In this document: positions 1 through 7,343 of the stretch, piece by piece
Position numbering within the stretch: the first letter of the stretch is position 1
Layout: each line of letters begins with the position of its first letter
Source of the DNA: DUPU01 sp050952465
GTDB taxonomy: Bacteria; Bacillota; Dehalobacteriia; Dehalobacteriales; Dehalobacteriaceae
Assembly (NCBI GenBank): GCA_050952465.1
Contig: JBMNKZ010000005.1
Coordinates: 434,001-498,000 of the forward strand
Length of the DNA stretch: 64,000 bases
Direction of reading: 5' to 3'
Made by a program: the position numbers and the translations under genes
The notes under the pieces: generated by a model
Seen by the model: the letters and a program-made list of their open reading frames with translations, nothing else
Databases searched by the model: none
Told to the model about the DNA's origin: nothing

Positions 1-153
1 TGGAATATGGGTACATCTATCGGTCTGTTAGCGGCGGTTGGTATTATGCTGGGCGCGCTGCTTCAAAATCTGATTTTATGGCTTTGCGTTGGTGCCGGTG
101 TGGGCGCAGTTTTAGGTGCTGTATCCATGCTGTATAAAAAGAAAACGTCATGA
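1..153 (+). CDS. C-terminal fragment of a small membrane protein (partial)
   Basis: An open frame runs from the left edge to a TGA at 151-153. It encodes about 50 residues, nearly all hydrophobic and rich in Gly and Ala, and ends in a short positively charged tail (KKKKTS-like). This is the pattern of one or two C-terminal membrane helices ending in the cytoplasm. Its stop overlaps the ATG of the serine hydrolase that follows (ATGA), so the two are probably co-transcribed and translationally coupled. The start lies outside the window and the family cannot be identified from this piece. Confidence 0.6.
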   Translation, partial: WNMGTSIGLLAAVGIMLGALLQNLILWLCVGAGVGAVLGAVSMLYKKKTS

Positions 154-1625
154 AGCGCTCCATAATTATTCTCATAATCGCAGCCTTCGTCATCGGCTTC
201 TTTGGTGCAGCCGCCCTTGCCCTATATTTGCCGGACAGAAAAATAAGGACTCATTCCCCGTCGAAAGAATTCGCGGCTTTTCTGGATTTTAGAGTTCCGA
301 AGCTGATGGGCCTATACGGAATACCAGGAGTTAGTATCGCCCTTGTTAGAGACGGGCAGATTGTATATACGGCGGCCTACGGCGACGCCAACCAAAAGTT
401 CGGACAGAAAATGACGGTAGACATGCCCATGCGCGTTCAATCCATATCCAAATCGGTAACAGCGTGGGCTGTGCTGAAGCTGGCGGAGGAAGGAAAGCTG
501 AATCTGGACGATCCTGCCGAAAGATACCTCAAGAGCTGGAAGTTGCCTGCTTCAGACTACACGACGGATGGTGTGACGGTTAAGCGGCTCCTCTGTCACA
601 CCGCCGGATTGCCGCTTGGAGATGTTTTTGCGCTCTACTCCCCGGATGAGGCTATGCCTTCTCTGAAGGAAAGCCTGACCCATTCGGCAATTCTGTTTCA
701 AATGCCGGGAAAAGGCTTTTCCTATTCCAATGTCGGGTATAACTTGCTGGAGCTTATTATTGAGGAGGTTACGGGAAGGGACTTTGCGGAATATATGAAA
801 AACGAGATCCTCTATCCCCTCGGCATGTATCATTCGGATTTCGAATGGAGTGAAGATACTCTGACTTCTGCGCCCCTTGGATATACGCTGGATGGTAAGC
901 CGATTTTCCCCTACCGATACCCTGAAAGGGCGTCAGGAGGATTGATCGCTACGGCGGAGGACATCGCCCGTTTCTGCATCGCGGGGATGCCGAATTTTTC
1001 TGATCAGCGGGTGCTTGCACGCCCTACCATTGAACAACTCTATTTTGCGCAGGCCGAAAACCTTGGAATATATAGCGCGGTATTTGACGCCTACGGCTTT
1101 GGCTATTATACTGAGAGGCTTTCGGACGGAAAACTAGCGGTGTCCCACGGCGGGCAGGGAACCGGCTGGATGAGCCATTTCCATGCGGTGCCTGAAACGG
1201 GAGATGCGATTGTTATTTTAACAAACAGTCAGCGGAGCTGGCCGTTCATCTCAAGCCTTCTGAACGGATGGGCGCGGTGGTGTGGATTTTCTCCGCCCGG
1301 CATGACGCGCATCCTCTTGGGGGAATGTTTTTTATGGGGATTGGTTGGCCTGACCATCTCAATAACACTCTGTCTTATAGCGGATATTGTCAGGAAAATT
1401 GCGGAGGGCAATCTAAGTTTCACTCCCATGCAGCAAATTGTGGTGAAACCATCACGCATATTCAAAATTGGAATTTCCCTTTCAATATTGGCTATTCTGT
1501 GGTGGGCTTTTTGTCAAAAATACTTGTTTCTTACTGCAGTATTTCCGGTTTCATCGATATGGCTTGAGGTGTGTGCCGCCGCGTTTTCGTTGACACTACT
1601 CATAGAGTCGTTATGTCAACAATGA
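150..1625 (+). CDS. Membrane-anchored serine hydrolase of the beta-lactamase / penicillin-binding protein-like family
   Basis: The 491-residue protein belongs to the class C beta-lactamase fold (serine hydrolase) family. Catalytic motifs are visible: SxxK at S98-K101, YSN at 192-194 and HGG at 333-335. An N-terminal signal anchor covers roughly residues 4-26, and three further membrane helices follow the catalytic domain (about 389-411, 438-458 and 465-487). The active site should therefore face outside. Members act as peptidases, esterases or modifiers of D-amino-acid peptides; the substrate here cannot be read from sequence. The gene looks GC-richer than its surroundings and overlaps the upstream membrane-protein frame, suggesting a transferred two-gene unit. 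It could be a regulator or resistance determinant for a cell-wall antibiotic, but that is inference. Confidence 0.85.
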   Translation: MKRSIIILIIAAFVIGFFGAAALALYLPDRKIRTHSPSKEFAAFLDFRVPKLMGLYGIPGVSIALVRDGQIVYTAAYGDANQKFGQKMTVDMPMRVQSISKSVTAWAVLKLAEEGKLNLDDPAERYLKSWKLPASDYTTDGVTVKRLLCHTAGLPLGDVFALYSPDEAMPSLKESLTHSAILFQMPGKGFSYSNVGYNLLELIIEEVTGRDFAEYMKNEILYPLGMYHSDFEWSEDTLTSAPLGYTLDGKPIFPYRYPERASGGLIATAEDIARFCIAGMPNFSDQRVLARPTIEQLYFAQAENLGIYSAVFDAYGFGYYTERLSDGKLAVSHGGQGTGWMSHFHAVPETGDAIVILTNSQRSWPFISSLLNGWARWCGFSPPGMTRILLGECFLWGLVGLTISITLCLIADIVRKIAEGNLSFTPMQQIVVKPSRIFKIGISLSILAILWWAFCQKYLFLTAVFPVSSIWLEVCAAAFSLTLLIESLCQQ

Positions 1626-1813
1626 TTAGTAGCGTTTATTTGATCAAGGGTTAATCGACTATCCAATATCCTATAACCTTTATCATATTGGTGATCGTTC
1701 CACTCTTCTAGTTTATTAAGATAATCGCTTGGATGATAATTGATTTTTATAGGTTTGGAAATGTCTTCTAATGTTCTATACAATTTTAATAGGTATAAAC
1801 TTACTACATAATT
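1616..1813 (-). pseudogene. Possible remnant of an unidentified gene (C-terminal piece)
   Basis: A minus-strand frame of 65 codons is open from a stop at 1814-1816 down to a TGA at 1616-1618, without a usable start. The translation has protein-like composition, with Tyr, Asp, Lys and Leu-rich segments such as YHPSDYLNKLEEW. It abuts and slightly overlaps the 3' end of the serine hydrolase. Its upstream end lies in a sequence that is repeated near 6,350-6,530. I take it as the tail of a broken gene; no family is recognised, and it could be chance. Confidence 0.25.
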
Positions 1814-1898
1814 TTAAAAGGCTTACAGGGCAGATTTGAGCGTCATTTTTTGAAGGTAATTTTATAGCACTGCTGATCATAAAAAACTAGAAGACAAT
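1746..1898. repeat. Imperfect duplicated segment, copy A
   Basis: This segment matches 6349-6528 in direct orientation. The best-conserved core runs from the shared 'ctatacaattttaatagg' through 'aaaaggcttacagggca' to 'gataattttatag'-like sequence. The two copies differ by scattered substitutions, a 2-3 nt indel and an extra ~26 nt in copy B near its right end. In copy B the repeat lies just upstream of the ribosome binding site of a small zinc-ribbon gene. Copy A has no such gene after it, so it may be the leader of a lost paralogue. Confidence 0.7.
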
Positions 1899-1980
1899 TT
1901 TTAATATCTTAAATGTAAATTAAATTAAAACCTTAAAGACAGAAAGAAGCTCACGGAAAATGCAAGTGAACTTCCTGGGG

Positions 1981-2014
1981 TTGTAAAAAGCTAAAATTTA
2001 GCCTGGGGGAGGGG
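1981..2014. repeat. Short dispersed repeat with palindrome, copy A
   Basis: The sequence 'ttgtaa.aagctaaa.tttagcctggggg' occurs here and at 6107-6139 in the same orientation. It contains the palindrome GCTAAAATTTAGC followed by a G-run. Both copies lie at the edges of decayed genes in the accessory region. The origin is unknown. Confidence 0.55.
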
Positions 2015-2017
2015 GAT

Positions 2018-2394
2018 TTATCTGTCTTGCTTGCTAATATATTCTATCACTGAGTAGTCAATTTCGTAACCATCGGGCGTAACTAGTTGAAAAACTATCC
2101 GATCTTTTGGCTTAACAGGATGTATATCAGCTAAGTCAATACTTAAAACTTGCAAGCCAGTTCTTTTGGGCTCAACTAACATCACTTGATTTCCTTGGGT
2201 CAGTATTTTTCATTAAACTCTAGAAAATCTTGCAGATCCACTGGTTTCTCAGGCTCTAATCGATGCAAACGTTGAAGCAAATTATCAATTGTATTGTTTT
2301 TTATTTCTGCCGCTGCATATATTCGGGGGATTAAAATTAATAATAAAAGCACAATCGCTTATCCTATAATTTTTTTCTTTTTAAAGAAAGCCAT
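2018..2394 (-). pseudogene. Broken gene for a small secreted protein
   Basis: On the minus strand an AAGGTG ribosome binding site precedes ATG at 2392-2394. The frame starts with a lysine-rich stretch, hits an in-frame TAA at codon 12, then continues through a signal-peptide-like run (VLLLLILIP..YAAA) for about 45 codons. A frameshift near 2205-2215 is needed to reach the remaining ~60 codons, which end with TAA at 2018-2020. The pieces together would give a secreted protein of about 120 residues of unknown family. The IS21 element sits directly upstream, and its target duplication is the ribosome binding site core. Two lesions plus a displaced promoter make this very likely a pseudogene. Confidence 0.6.
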
Positions 2395-2406
2395 ACAATA
2401 CACCTT

Positions 2407-2446
2407 TGTGACTGTCAAGTACTTTTGAACAAATTTTGCTAAATAA
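2407..2446 (+). repeat. IS21 left terminal inverted repeat
   Basis: The first 40 bases of the element align without gaps to the reverse complement of 4861-4900, with 27 matches concentrated at the outer 8 bp and inner 16 bp. This is the usual bipartite pattern for transposase binding. The istB-proximal end is on this side. Confidence 0.85.
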
Positions 2447-2456
2447 CTTTTAACAC

Positions 2457-3212
2457 CTAGATATTTCCAAAGATGGTTTCTCGATGTTTGATTCTATAGC
2501 TATCACCACTTAAATGAATTATCTCACTCTTGTGAATTATTCTGTCTAAAATGGCTGTAGTGATTGCAGGATCGCCTAGCAATTCACCCCAATCTTCTGG
2601 TCCTTTGTTGGAGGTGATTATAACTGAGGTTTGTCCATAGAGCTTGTTAATAAGCTGAAAGAACATATTAGCTTCATTTCTATCCATTGCCATGAACATC
2701 AGGTCATCAATTATGACTAGATCCGAGGAAATTATCCGTTTCATCTTTGCCCTGCTGCTACGACTTATTTCCTGGGTCTTAAACAGGTTAATCAACGTAT
2801 CCATCTGAATGAAGCTAACTTTATAACCTCGGTCTATTGCCTCAATGCCTAAACCTATAGCTAGAAATGTTTTACCAACGCCGGGAGGCCCTAAAAGTAA
2901 TAGATTGTAAACCTGTTCAACCCATAAAAGCTCCCGTAGATGCTGTAATTGTTTTTTACTAAGGGATTGTTGCTCGGCTAGGTTAAACTTATCTAAGGTC
3001 TTATATTCCGGGAAAGCAGCCCATTTGAGCCACTTATCCCTTTGCTTTTCCTCTCGTTTCAACAATTCATAATTAACAAGTTTATATAAAAATTCCTGAT
3101 AACTAAGTTCTTTGGTTTCAGCCTCTAACAAAAAATCGTCGAGAACCTTTGCCATTTCAGGGATCTTTAGTGTTTTCATTTGCTCTTTTAATTTGGTAGT
3201 GGTTCCTAGCAT
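2457..3212 (-). CDS. istB: IS21 transposition helper ATPase IstB
   Basis: The 251-residue protein is the AAA+ ATPase that loads the IstA transposase onto target DNA. Walker A is GPPGVGKT at residues 108-115 and Walker B is LVIIDD at 165-170; the N-terminal helical region is typical of IstB/DnaC-like proteins. The length is normal for the family. Its ATG overlaps the istA stop by a few bases, so the two are translationally coupled. The gene is intact. Confidence 0.95.
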   Translation of the reverse strand: MLGTTTKLKEQMKTLKIPEMAKVLDDFLLEAETKELSYQEFLYKLVNYELLKREEKQRDKWLKWAAFPEYKTLDKFNLAEQQSLSKKQLQHLRELLWVEQVYNLLLLGPPGVGKTFLAIGLGIEAIDRGYKVSFIQMDTLINLFKTQEISRSSRAKMKRIISSDLVIIDDLMFMAMDRNEANMFFQLINKLYGQTSVIITSNKGPEDWGELLGDPAITTAILDRIIHKSEIIHLSGDSYRIKHRETIFGNI

Positions 3213-4783
3213 GCATTACCCCTTTCCAGAAGTTCTTGGTAGGACTTAAAATCTCTAACTTCCGGTTTAGTTTTAAATTTACTACGGTCTACTTCATTTA
3301 AAGGTTTAATTTCCGCAGGATTGGCCTCGGAAGGCATTTCTTTCGTCTGTAGTGTAGTAAAATGTTCCACTGCATCAATAAAGTCTGTGGCACTAAATAG
3401 CTTATATTTCAAACAATAATTTAGGGCCTTTTCAGTTACCGACGCATCAATATTTGCGATGTTTTTTTGAATTACTTGCAATTGGTCACGGATGTACCTT
3501 GGCTTTTCTATCCGGATTATTTCGAGCAATTCTCTAGCCTGTAAAGGGTGGGTAAAAAGTGCTGACACAGTTTCAATATATTTGTCAATACCTTTGGAAT
3601 GATCCCGACTATGATTATTATTCTTGATTAGTTTGCCTTTTTCATGGCTTAAAGTGTGTCTGGCCAATTCTTGTTTAGTTTCTAAATCACGAATCACAAG
3701 AATATTGTCCTCAACTACTTGGACCTTGACCTCTTTTTCTGTACTATCATAGGTTCCAAGTGGAACAGAATATCGGTTGCCTTTAAACCACACGGTATTG
3801 TCTTTTCTTACCACCCTTGTTATACTATTGGTACAAGTGATATTCAATTTTTCAAAAACCGGTAGGAGATGTGGCTTTTCCAGGGCGAACATTTCAGCCG
3901 GTATTTTTTTCGTCGTGTTATGTATTTTGCCGTTACCTGTGCGCTCCAACCAAGCAAGACATTCCTCGTTAAGCTTCTCTAAGTTAAAGAAGGTGCGGTG
4001 CTTGGCAAAGTTCTTTTTTACAAAGCCTACAACATTTTCGATGCGCCCTTTACTTTGCGGGTCCTGTTTTCGACACATGTAAATTTGAAAGCCCCTTTTG
4101 TTAACGTAGTTAGTAAACTCATAGGTAAGAATTAAATCGCCACTATTTTCGCTGGTTAAAATGAGGTGGTCTTGGTCATAGACAATTTCTTTTGTTCTAC
4201 CACTATAGAATGCAAAAGCATTTTCATGCATCTTAATGACATCCACGGTGGTAAAGGGCCTGTCTAACCATTCCACATATTTCTGTCGGGAATTAGAGAG
4301 TACAAAAGCAATAAACCAAAGTTTAACCAAATTCCCCTGAGCATTTTTAAGCTTCTTTTCACCGAAATCAACTTGCATCTGATGTCCCGGGGGTGGATCT
4401 TCAATAGCTTCATGGTCTCTTTTAAAGATAATTTTTGGAATATCATGCTCCTTTCTTAAGTTAGATACGTAATTTCTAACAGTACTTTCGCAAACATCTA
4501 TTTCAGGATATCGCTCAATCAACCAGTCAAGTACCTGGGCTCCTGATATATCAGGAAACTCCTTGAGCCAAGATAAGATTTCATCTTTTTTATGGTCTAG
4601 TTTCTTTCGTCGTGTTTGCATATCTTCCAGTATTTGATTGTACTCATCCGGCTCAAGATCCTTGTACTGATACACTGTGTTTCGAGATATATCCAGATGT
4701 CGCGCAATTTGGGATACTTTTAAACCCAATTCCTTTAATCGCTTTATTTCTGAATACATATTCCACCTTTCCGTAAGCTTCAT
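3206..4783 (-). CDS. istA: IS21 transposase IstA
   Basis: The 525-residue protein carries an N-terminal helix-turn-helix (about residues 15-40), a second HTH-like region, and an RNase H-fold integrase core with DDE residues D139 (QVDFGE), D203 (VYDQ) and E249 (GRIENVV). This is the full architecture of IS21 IstA. It catalyses strand transfer of the element with IstB as helper. No truncation is seen. Transcription would start near the right terminal repeat. Confidence 0.95.
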   Translation of the reverse strand: MKLTERWNMYSEIKRLKELGLKVSQIARHLDISRNTVYQYKDLEPDEYNQILEDMQTRRKKLDHKKDEILSWLKEFPDISGAQVLDWLIERYPEIDVCESTVRNYVSNLRKEHDIPKIIFKRDHEAIEDPPPGHQMQVDFGEKKLKNAQGNLVKLWFIAFVLSNSRQKYVEWLDRPFTTVDVIKMHENAFAFYSGRTKEIVYDQDHLILTSENSGDLILTYEFTNYVNKRGFQIYMCRKQDPQSKGRIENVVGFVKKNFAKHRTFFNLEKLNEECLAWLERTGNGKIHNTTKKIPAEMFALEKPHLLPVFEKLNITCTNSITRVVRKDNTVWFKGNRYSVPLGTYDSTEKEVKVQVVEDNILVIRDLETKQELARHTLSHEKGKLIKNNNHSRDHSKGIDKYIETVSALFTHPLQARELLEIIRIEKPRYIRDQLQVIQKNIANIDASVTEKALNYCLKYKLFSATDFIDAVEHFTTLQTKEMPSEANPAEIKPLNEVDRSKFKTKPEVRDFKSYQELLERGNAC

Positions 4784-4860
4784 TTGATCCTCTCCCTGCT
4801 GATTTGGTTTTCCAGCTCAATCATACAGGAGAGGAAGTTCGTGGTAAATACTGTTCATTC

Positions 4861-4900
4861 TTATTTAGCGAAATCTATTGACTTTATTTTATCAGTCACA
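4861..4900 (-). repeat. IS21 right terminal inverted repeat
   Basis: This 40-base end mirrors 2407-2446 and lies upstream of istA. It ends in CAGTCACA at the junction with the ACCTT target duplication (4901-4905). The remaining bases up to the lipoprotein gene at 5122 are AT-rich and probably hold its promoter, though I see no strong consensus pair. Confidence 0.85.
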
Positions 4901-5121
4901 ACCTTCCGTTTTAGTTATATTTCTAACCTTAATCTATGTAAATAATCTAGATTCTATGAAAGTTACTACGTTGTCAGGGGATATACTTACAATTGACTAT
5001 TAACGCTCAAGTCGTTTTTAGATCATAGGGTAAAGGAATTAAATATTACTTGACCACTAGATGAGAAACAGTCTGATGCTGTATTAGGGGGAATTTTATT
5101 AATTAGCAAGGGAGTTTACGA

Positions 5122-5901
5122 ATGAAAAGAGTATTAGCACTCGTTATCTGTTTGGGTCTGGTTATATTTCTTTTTACCGCCTGTACTGGTAGTCAGGCTT
5201 ACCAGCAGTATATGCAAGCTTATCAACAGTTGTGGAAGGTAGATTCTTTTGTGGTAGAAAGAAGCGGAAATTTAGTGACGTCAGAGAATTTATCCGGCGT
5301 GTCAAAAACAACCAACATGGCTACGAGTGAAACCTATCGATTTGTCCGCAGCTCAGAGGGAGATATGCTTATAGCTAATATAGCTGTCAATATTATAGAT
5401 GATGCACCAACTCTACTTAACCTTTATTTCCGTGACGGATATGTTTATTCTCAGAATATTACTAGACCGGAAGAAAACTTTCGCAGCCAACGCGAAGCTG
5501 ACTATGCCATGAATTGTGCCATTGAGGGCATTTTAAATTTCCCTATTGATGTAATTAACAAACAAAGTGTACAAGATACATCTGATGGAAAACTACTCAC
5601 CTTTGAATTCGATAGTGAAAAGTATTACGCTCATCGCTTTCCAGAAACATATGATGAGCATGGCTATGGAGAATTTAGCTACTTTCGTGAACAGCCGATT
5701 TACACCGTGCTCCTTGATACACAAGGCCGAATTAAACAAGTCACTGGCAGTTTTTGTACTGTAAACTCAGATGACTCAGGCTTTACCTGGGATCAAAGAT
5801 ACAACATCACCTTTACGCAATATGGCGATGTGTCATTAGATTTTCCTGAACTTAATGAATCGGATTATCCTATTCTGGAAATCGGAATGACAGCTGAATA
5901 G
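5122..5901 (+). CDS. Putative lipoprotein of unknown function
   Basis: The 259-residue protein starts with a lipoprotein signal peptide; the lipobox is LFTAC with the acylated Cys at position 21. The mature part is hydrophilic with predicted beta-strand character and regular Tyr/Phe residues, as in extracytoplasmic carrier or sensor domains. I do not recognise the family. A ribosome binding site (AAGGGAG) lies ahead of the ATG. The gene stands alone between the IS21 element and a decayed DUF3006 gene. It is probably functional, since the frame is intact. Confidence 0.8.
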   Translation: MKRVLALVICLGLVIFLFTACTGSQAYQQYMQAYQQLWKVDSFVVERSGNLVTSENLSGVSKTTNMATSETYRFVRSSEGDMLIANIAVNIIDDAPTLLNLYFRDGYVYSQNITRPEENFRSQREADYAMNCAIEGILNFPIDVINKQSVQDTSDGKLLTFEFDSEKYYAHRFPETYDEHGYGEFSYFREQPIYTVLLDTQGRIKQVTGSFCTVNSDDSGFTWDQRYNITFTQYGDVSLDFPELNESDYPILEIGMTAE

Positions 5902-5921
5902 TGTAAGAACGCAAATCGGGT

Positions 5922-5957
5922 AGGAGGCCACCCATTATTTGAGTGGCCAACCTCCAA
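5922..5957 (+). terminator. Possible hairpin terminator after the lipoprotein gene
   Basis: An inverted repeat (GGAGGCCAC ... GTGGCC-AACCTCC) begins about 20 bases after the lipoprotein stop. The stem is strong but has a small bulge, and no clear T-run follows. It may end transcription or protect the mRNA 3' end. Confidence 0.4.
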
Positions 5958-5966
5958 GTCGAGTAG

Positions 5967-6096
5967 TTAGAGCCATTGAAACTAGTACCAGATGGGGCAA
6001 AAGAAGGAGATGTAATCGAGATTCGGCTGGATAAAGAAGTAACAGAGGGTAGGATGGAAAAAAATGAAAAAGCTTGTGGATGATTTGTTTAAGTAG
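5967..6096 (+). pseudogene. DUF3006-family gene remnant (5' truncated, frameshifted)
   Basis: The frame from 5967 encodes a segment resembling the C-terminal half of DUF3006 proteins (VPDGAKEGDVIEIRLDKE). A shift within the run of seven A near 6057-6064 is needed to join the normal C-terminus MKKLVDDLFK, which ends with TAG at 6094-6096. The first half of the gene and its start are missing; an in-frame stop lies just upstream at 5964-5966. This small family is often encoded next to metallo-hydrolase or competence-like genes, but no such neighbour remains. Confidence 0.6.
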
Positions 6097-6106
6097 GTTC
6101 TTGAGA

Positions 6107-6139
6107 TTGTAATAAGCTAAATTTTAGCCTGGGGGGGAG
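6107..6139. repeat. Short dispersed repeat with palindrome, copy B
   Basis: This is the second copy of the element at 1981-2014, in the same orientation, directly after the DUF3006 remnant. The palindrome reads GCTAAATTTTAGC and is followed by a run of G. It differs from copy A by a few bases. Confidence 0.55.
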
Positions 6140-6348
6140 TACGAGCATGTATGTTACTGTGATACACATGGTGATCTAGATATTACAAAATGACGAAAGA
6201 AATTGGTCGGACTGTAATATTATCAAAAGATAATTACCCTATTAAAAAATGCTAGTTTACATAATTGTATAATCTAAAATAAGACACATAATTTACTGTT
6301 TATGAAACAGGTGTTTCAGATAATTACATTAGAAGCAAGGTAAAAGAT

Positions 6349-6528
6349 TTATTTAGGTTTGGTAATATCTTTTAAGATACTATACAATTTTAATAGGTAT
6401 AAACACCTTACCACATAATTTTAAAAGGCTTACAGGGCAAATTTGGGCGTCATCTTTTGAAGATAATTTTATAGAACTATATAGTTTTAAAAGTTTTAAT
6501 TCTAATCATAAAAATACTGGAAGACATT
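6349..6528. repeat. Imperfect duplicated segment, copy B
   Basis: This is the partner of 1746-1898. The right end leads into a good ribosome binding site (GGAGGTG) and the ATG of the zinc-ribbon gene at 6545, so in this copy the repeat probably serves as promoter or leader region. The minus-strand reading shows a short open frame conserved in both copies with an in-frame 3-nt difference, so an older coding origin is also possible. Confidence 0.7.
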
Positions 6529-6544
6529 TCTTGGAGGTGATTTT

Positions 6545-6742
6545 ATGAAAGGTAAAACTACTGAGCCAGGATATATAAATAAAAATAACCAAAAGAATAT
6601 AGGAAAAACTGATGAATTAGGTACCGACTATTTACAGTGGTTTTACTTAATGGAATGTCAAAACTGTAATTACATATATAAGGCAAATGGTTCAGATATA
6701 TGGCAAAGAAAGTGTCCTAAATGCCAAAATGGTCGGCCATGA
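6545..6742 (+). CDS. Small zinc-ribbon protein of unknown function
   Basis: The 65-residue protein has two CxxC knuckles, C38-x2-C41 and C57-x2-C60, separated by 15 residues, which fits a single zinc-ribbon or rubredoxin-like metal site. The N-terminal third is polar and probably disordered. A strong GGAGGTG ribosome binding site lies 6-7 bases before the ATG, which supports translation. It stands alone in the accessory region downstream of a repeated segment. Function is unknown; it may bind nucleic acid or a partner protein. Confidence 0.6.
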   Translation: MKGKTTEPGYINKNNQKNIGKTDELGTDYLQWFYLMECQNCNYIYKANGSDIWQRKCPKCQNGRP

Positions 6743-6905
6743 TTTTTATGATATTTATTTCAGTAGTATTAAAGGAGGAGTTGGAAGAGAACCCTCCCCA
6801 GAATCGAAAAATTACCTAGTTTACATAATTATTATTATAGGAAGTTATAAAAATTGCATCTGTTAACTGAGGGCGTTGTTTCTATATATCGCCAATAACT
6901 AAATA

Positions 6906-6930
6906 AAAAGCACAAGAGGTTTGTGCTTTT
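6906..6930 (-). terminator. Rho-independent terminator of the LysM gene
   Basis: The stem AAAAGCACAA / TTGTGCTTTT with a 5-base loop lies 9 bases past the stop of the LysM gene. T-rich sequence follows on both strands, so it may act in both directions. Confidence 0.85.
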
Positions 6931-6938
6931 TATTTTAT

Positions 6939-7253
6939 TTAGACTTGTGGAATTTTTATTAATTGTCCGGGATAAATTTCTGCGCTTTCCAGTTTGTTTA
7001 TATCTTTAATTCTATAAATAATTTTTCGGATATCTTCATTTCCTTGATAGTAACTTTGCGTTAAATCCCATAAAGAATCACCGCTTTTCACGATTATTTC
7101 AATATATGCAGGTTGACCTTTATTTTCGCAAAAGTTTGCTGCTGTTACTTTAAACCCTAAACTGATACAAACAAAAAAAACTAAAACAACGAATAATAAA
7201 GATGTTCTTAATTTATTCAGGTTTAATTTTTTTCTTTCTTTTCTTTTGTTCAC
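6939..7253 (-). CDS. Membrane-anchored LysM protein, SOS-linked (YneA-like)
   Basis: The 104-residue protein has a basic N-terminus, one membrane helix at about residues 17-38 and a LysM domain at about 50-101 (VKSGDSLWDL ... YPGQLIKIP). It should be anchored outside and bind peptidoglycan. It is divergent from lexA, with a LexA box between them. This is the arrangement of B. subtilis yneA, whose product delays cell division during DNA damage. Size, topology and LysM domain all agree with YneA, but the sequence identity cannot be measured here. The GTG start follows GAGGGA. Confidence 0.75.
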   Translation of the reverse strand: MNKRKERKKLNLNKLRTSLLFVVLVFFVCISLGFKVTAANFCENKGQPAYIEIIVKSGDSLWDLTQSYYQGNEDIRKIIYRIKDINKLESAEIYPGQLIKIPQV

Positions 7254-7291
7254 TATTATTCCCTCCCGAACCGATGTTTCCTTCTAGTATA

Positions 7292-7320
7292 ATTTTAACC
7301 AAACAAGAGTACGATGTCAA
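7292..7320 (-). promoter_or_regulatory. Sigma-A promoter for the LysM gene
   Basis: On the minus strand there is TTGACA (7315-7320), a 17-bp spacer and TAAAAT (7292-7297), about 40 bases ahead of the GTG start. The SOS box at 7330-7343 lies just upstream of this -35, so LexA could repress from there. Confidence 0.7.
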
Positions 7321-7329
7321 GAAAAAATT

Positions 7330-7343
7330 CGAACGAACGTTTG
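7330..7343. promoter_or_regulatory. LexA operator (SOS box) between lexA and the LysM gene
   Basis: CGAACGAACGTTTG matches the Gram-positive SOS consensus CGAAC-N4-GTTCG with one mismatch. It overlaps the -35 of the lexA promoter and is next to the -35 of the divergent gene. The recA promoter carries the same GTTTG half-site variant. Confidence 0.88.

Larger units (their letters stand above)
2407..4900 (-). mobile_element. Complete IS21-family insertion sequence
   Basis: The 2,494-bp element has 40-bp imperfect terminal inverted repeats (27 of 40 positions equal, both starting TGTGACTG and ending GCTAAATAA) and encodes istA and istB on the minus strand. It is flanked by the 5-bp direct repeat ACCTT at 2402-2406 and 4901-4905, a normal target duplication for IS21. 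Both reading frames are intact, so the element may still be active. The insertion separates the secreted-protein pseudogene on its left from the DNA that used to lie upstream of it. Confidence 0.92.

Noticed and set aside
6301..6330. GAAACAGGTGTTTC hairpin as a terminator
   Set aside because: Stem is only 5-6 bp and no T-run follows.
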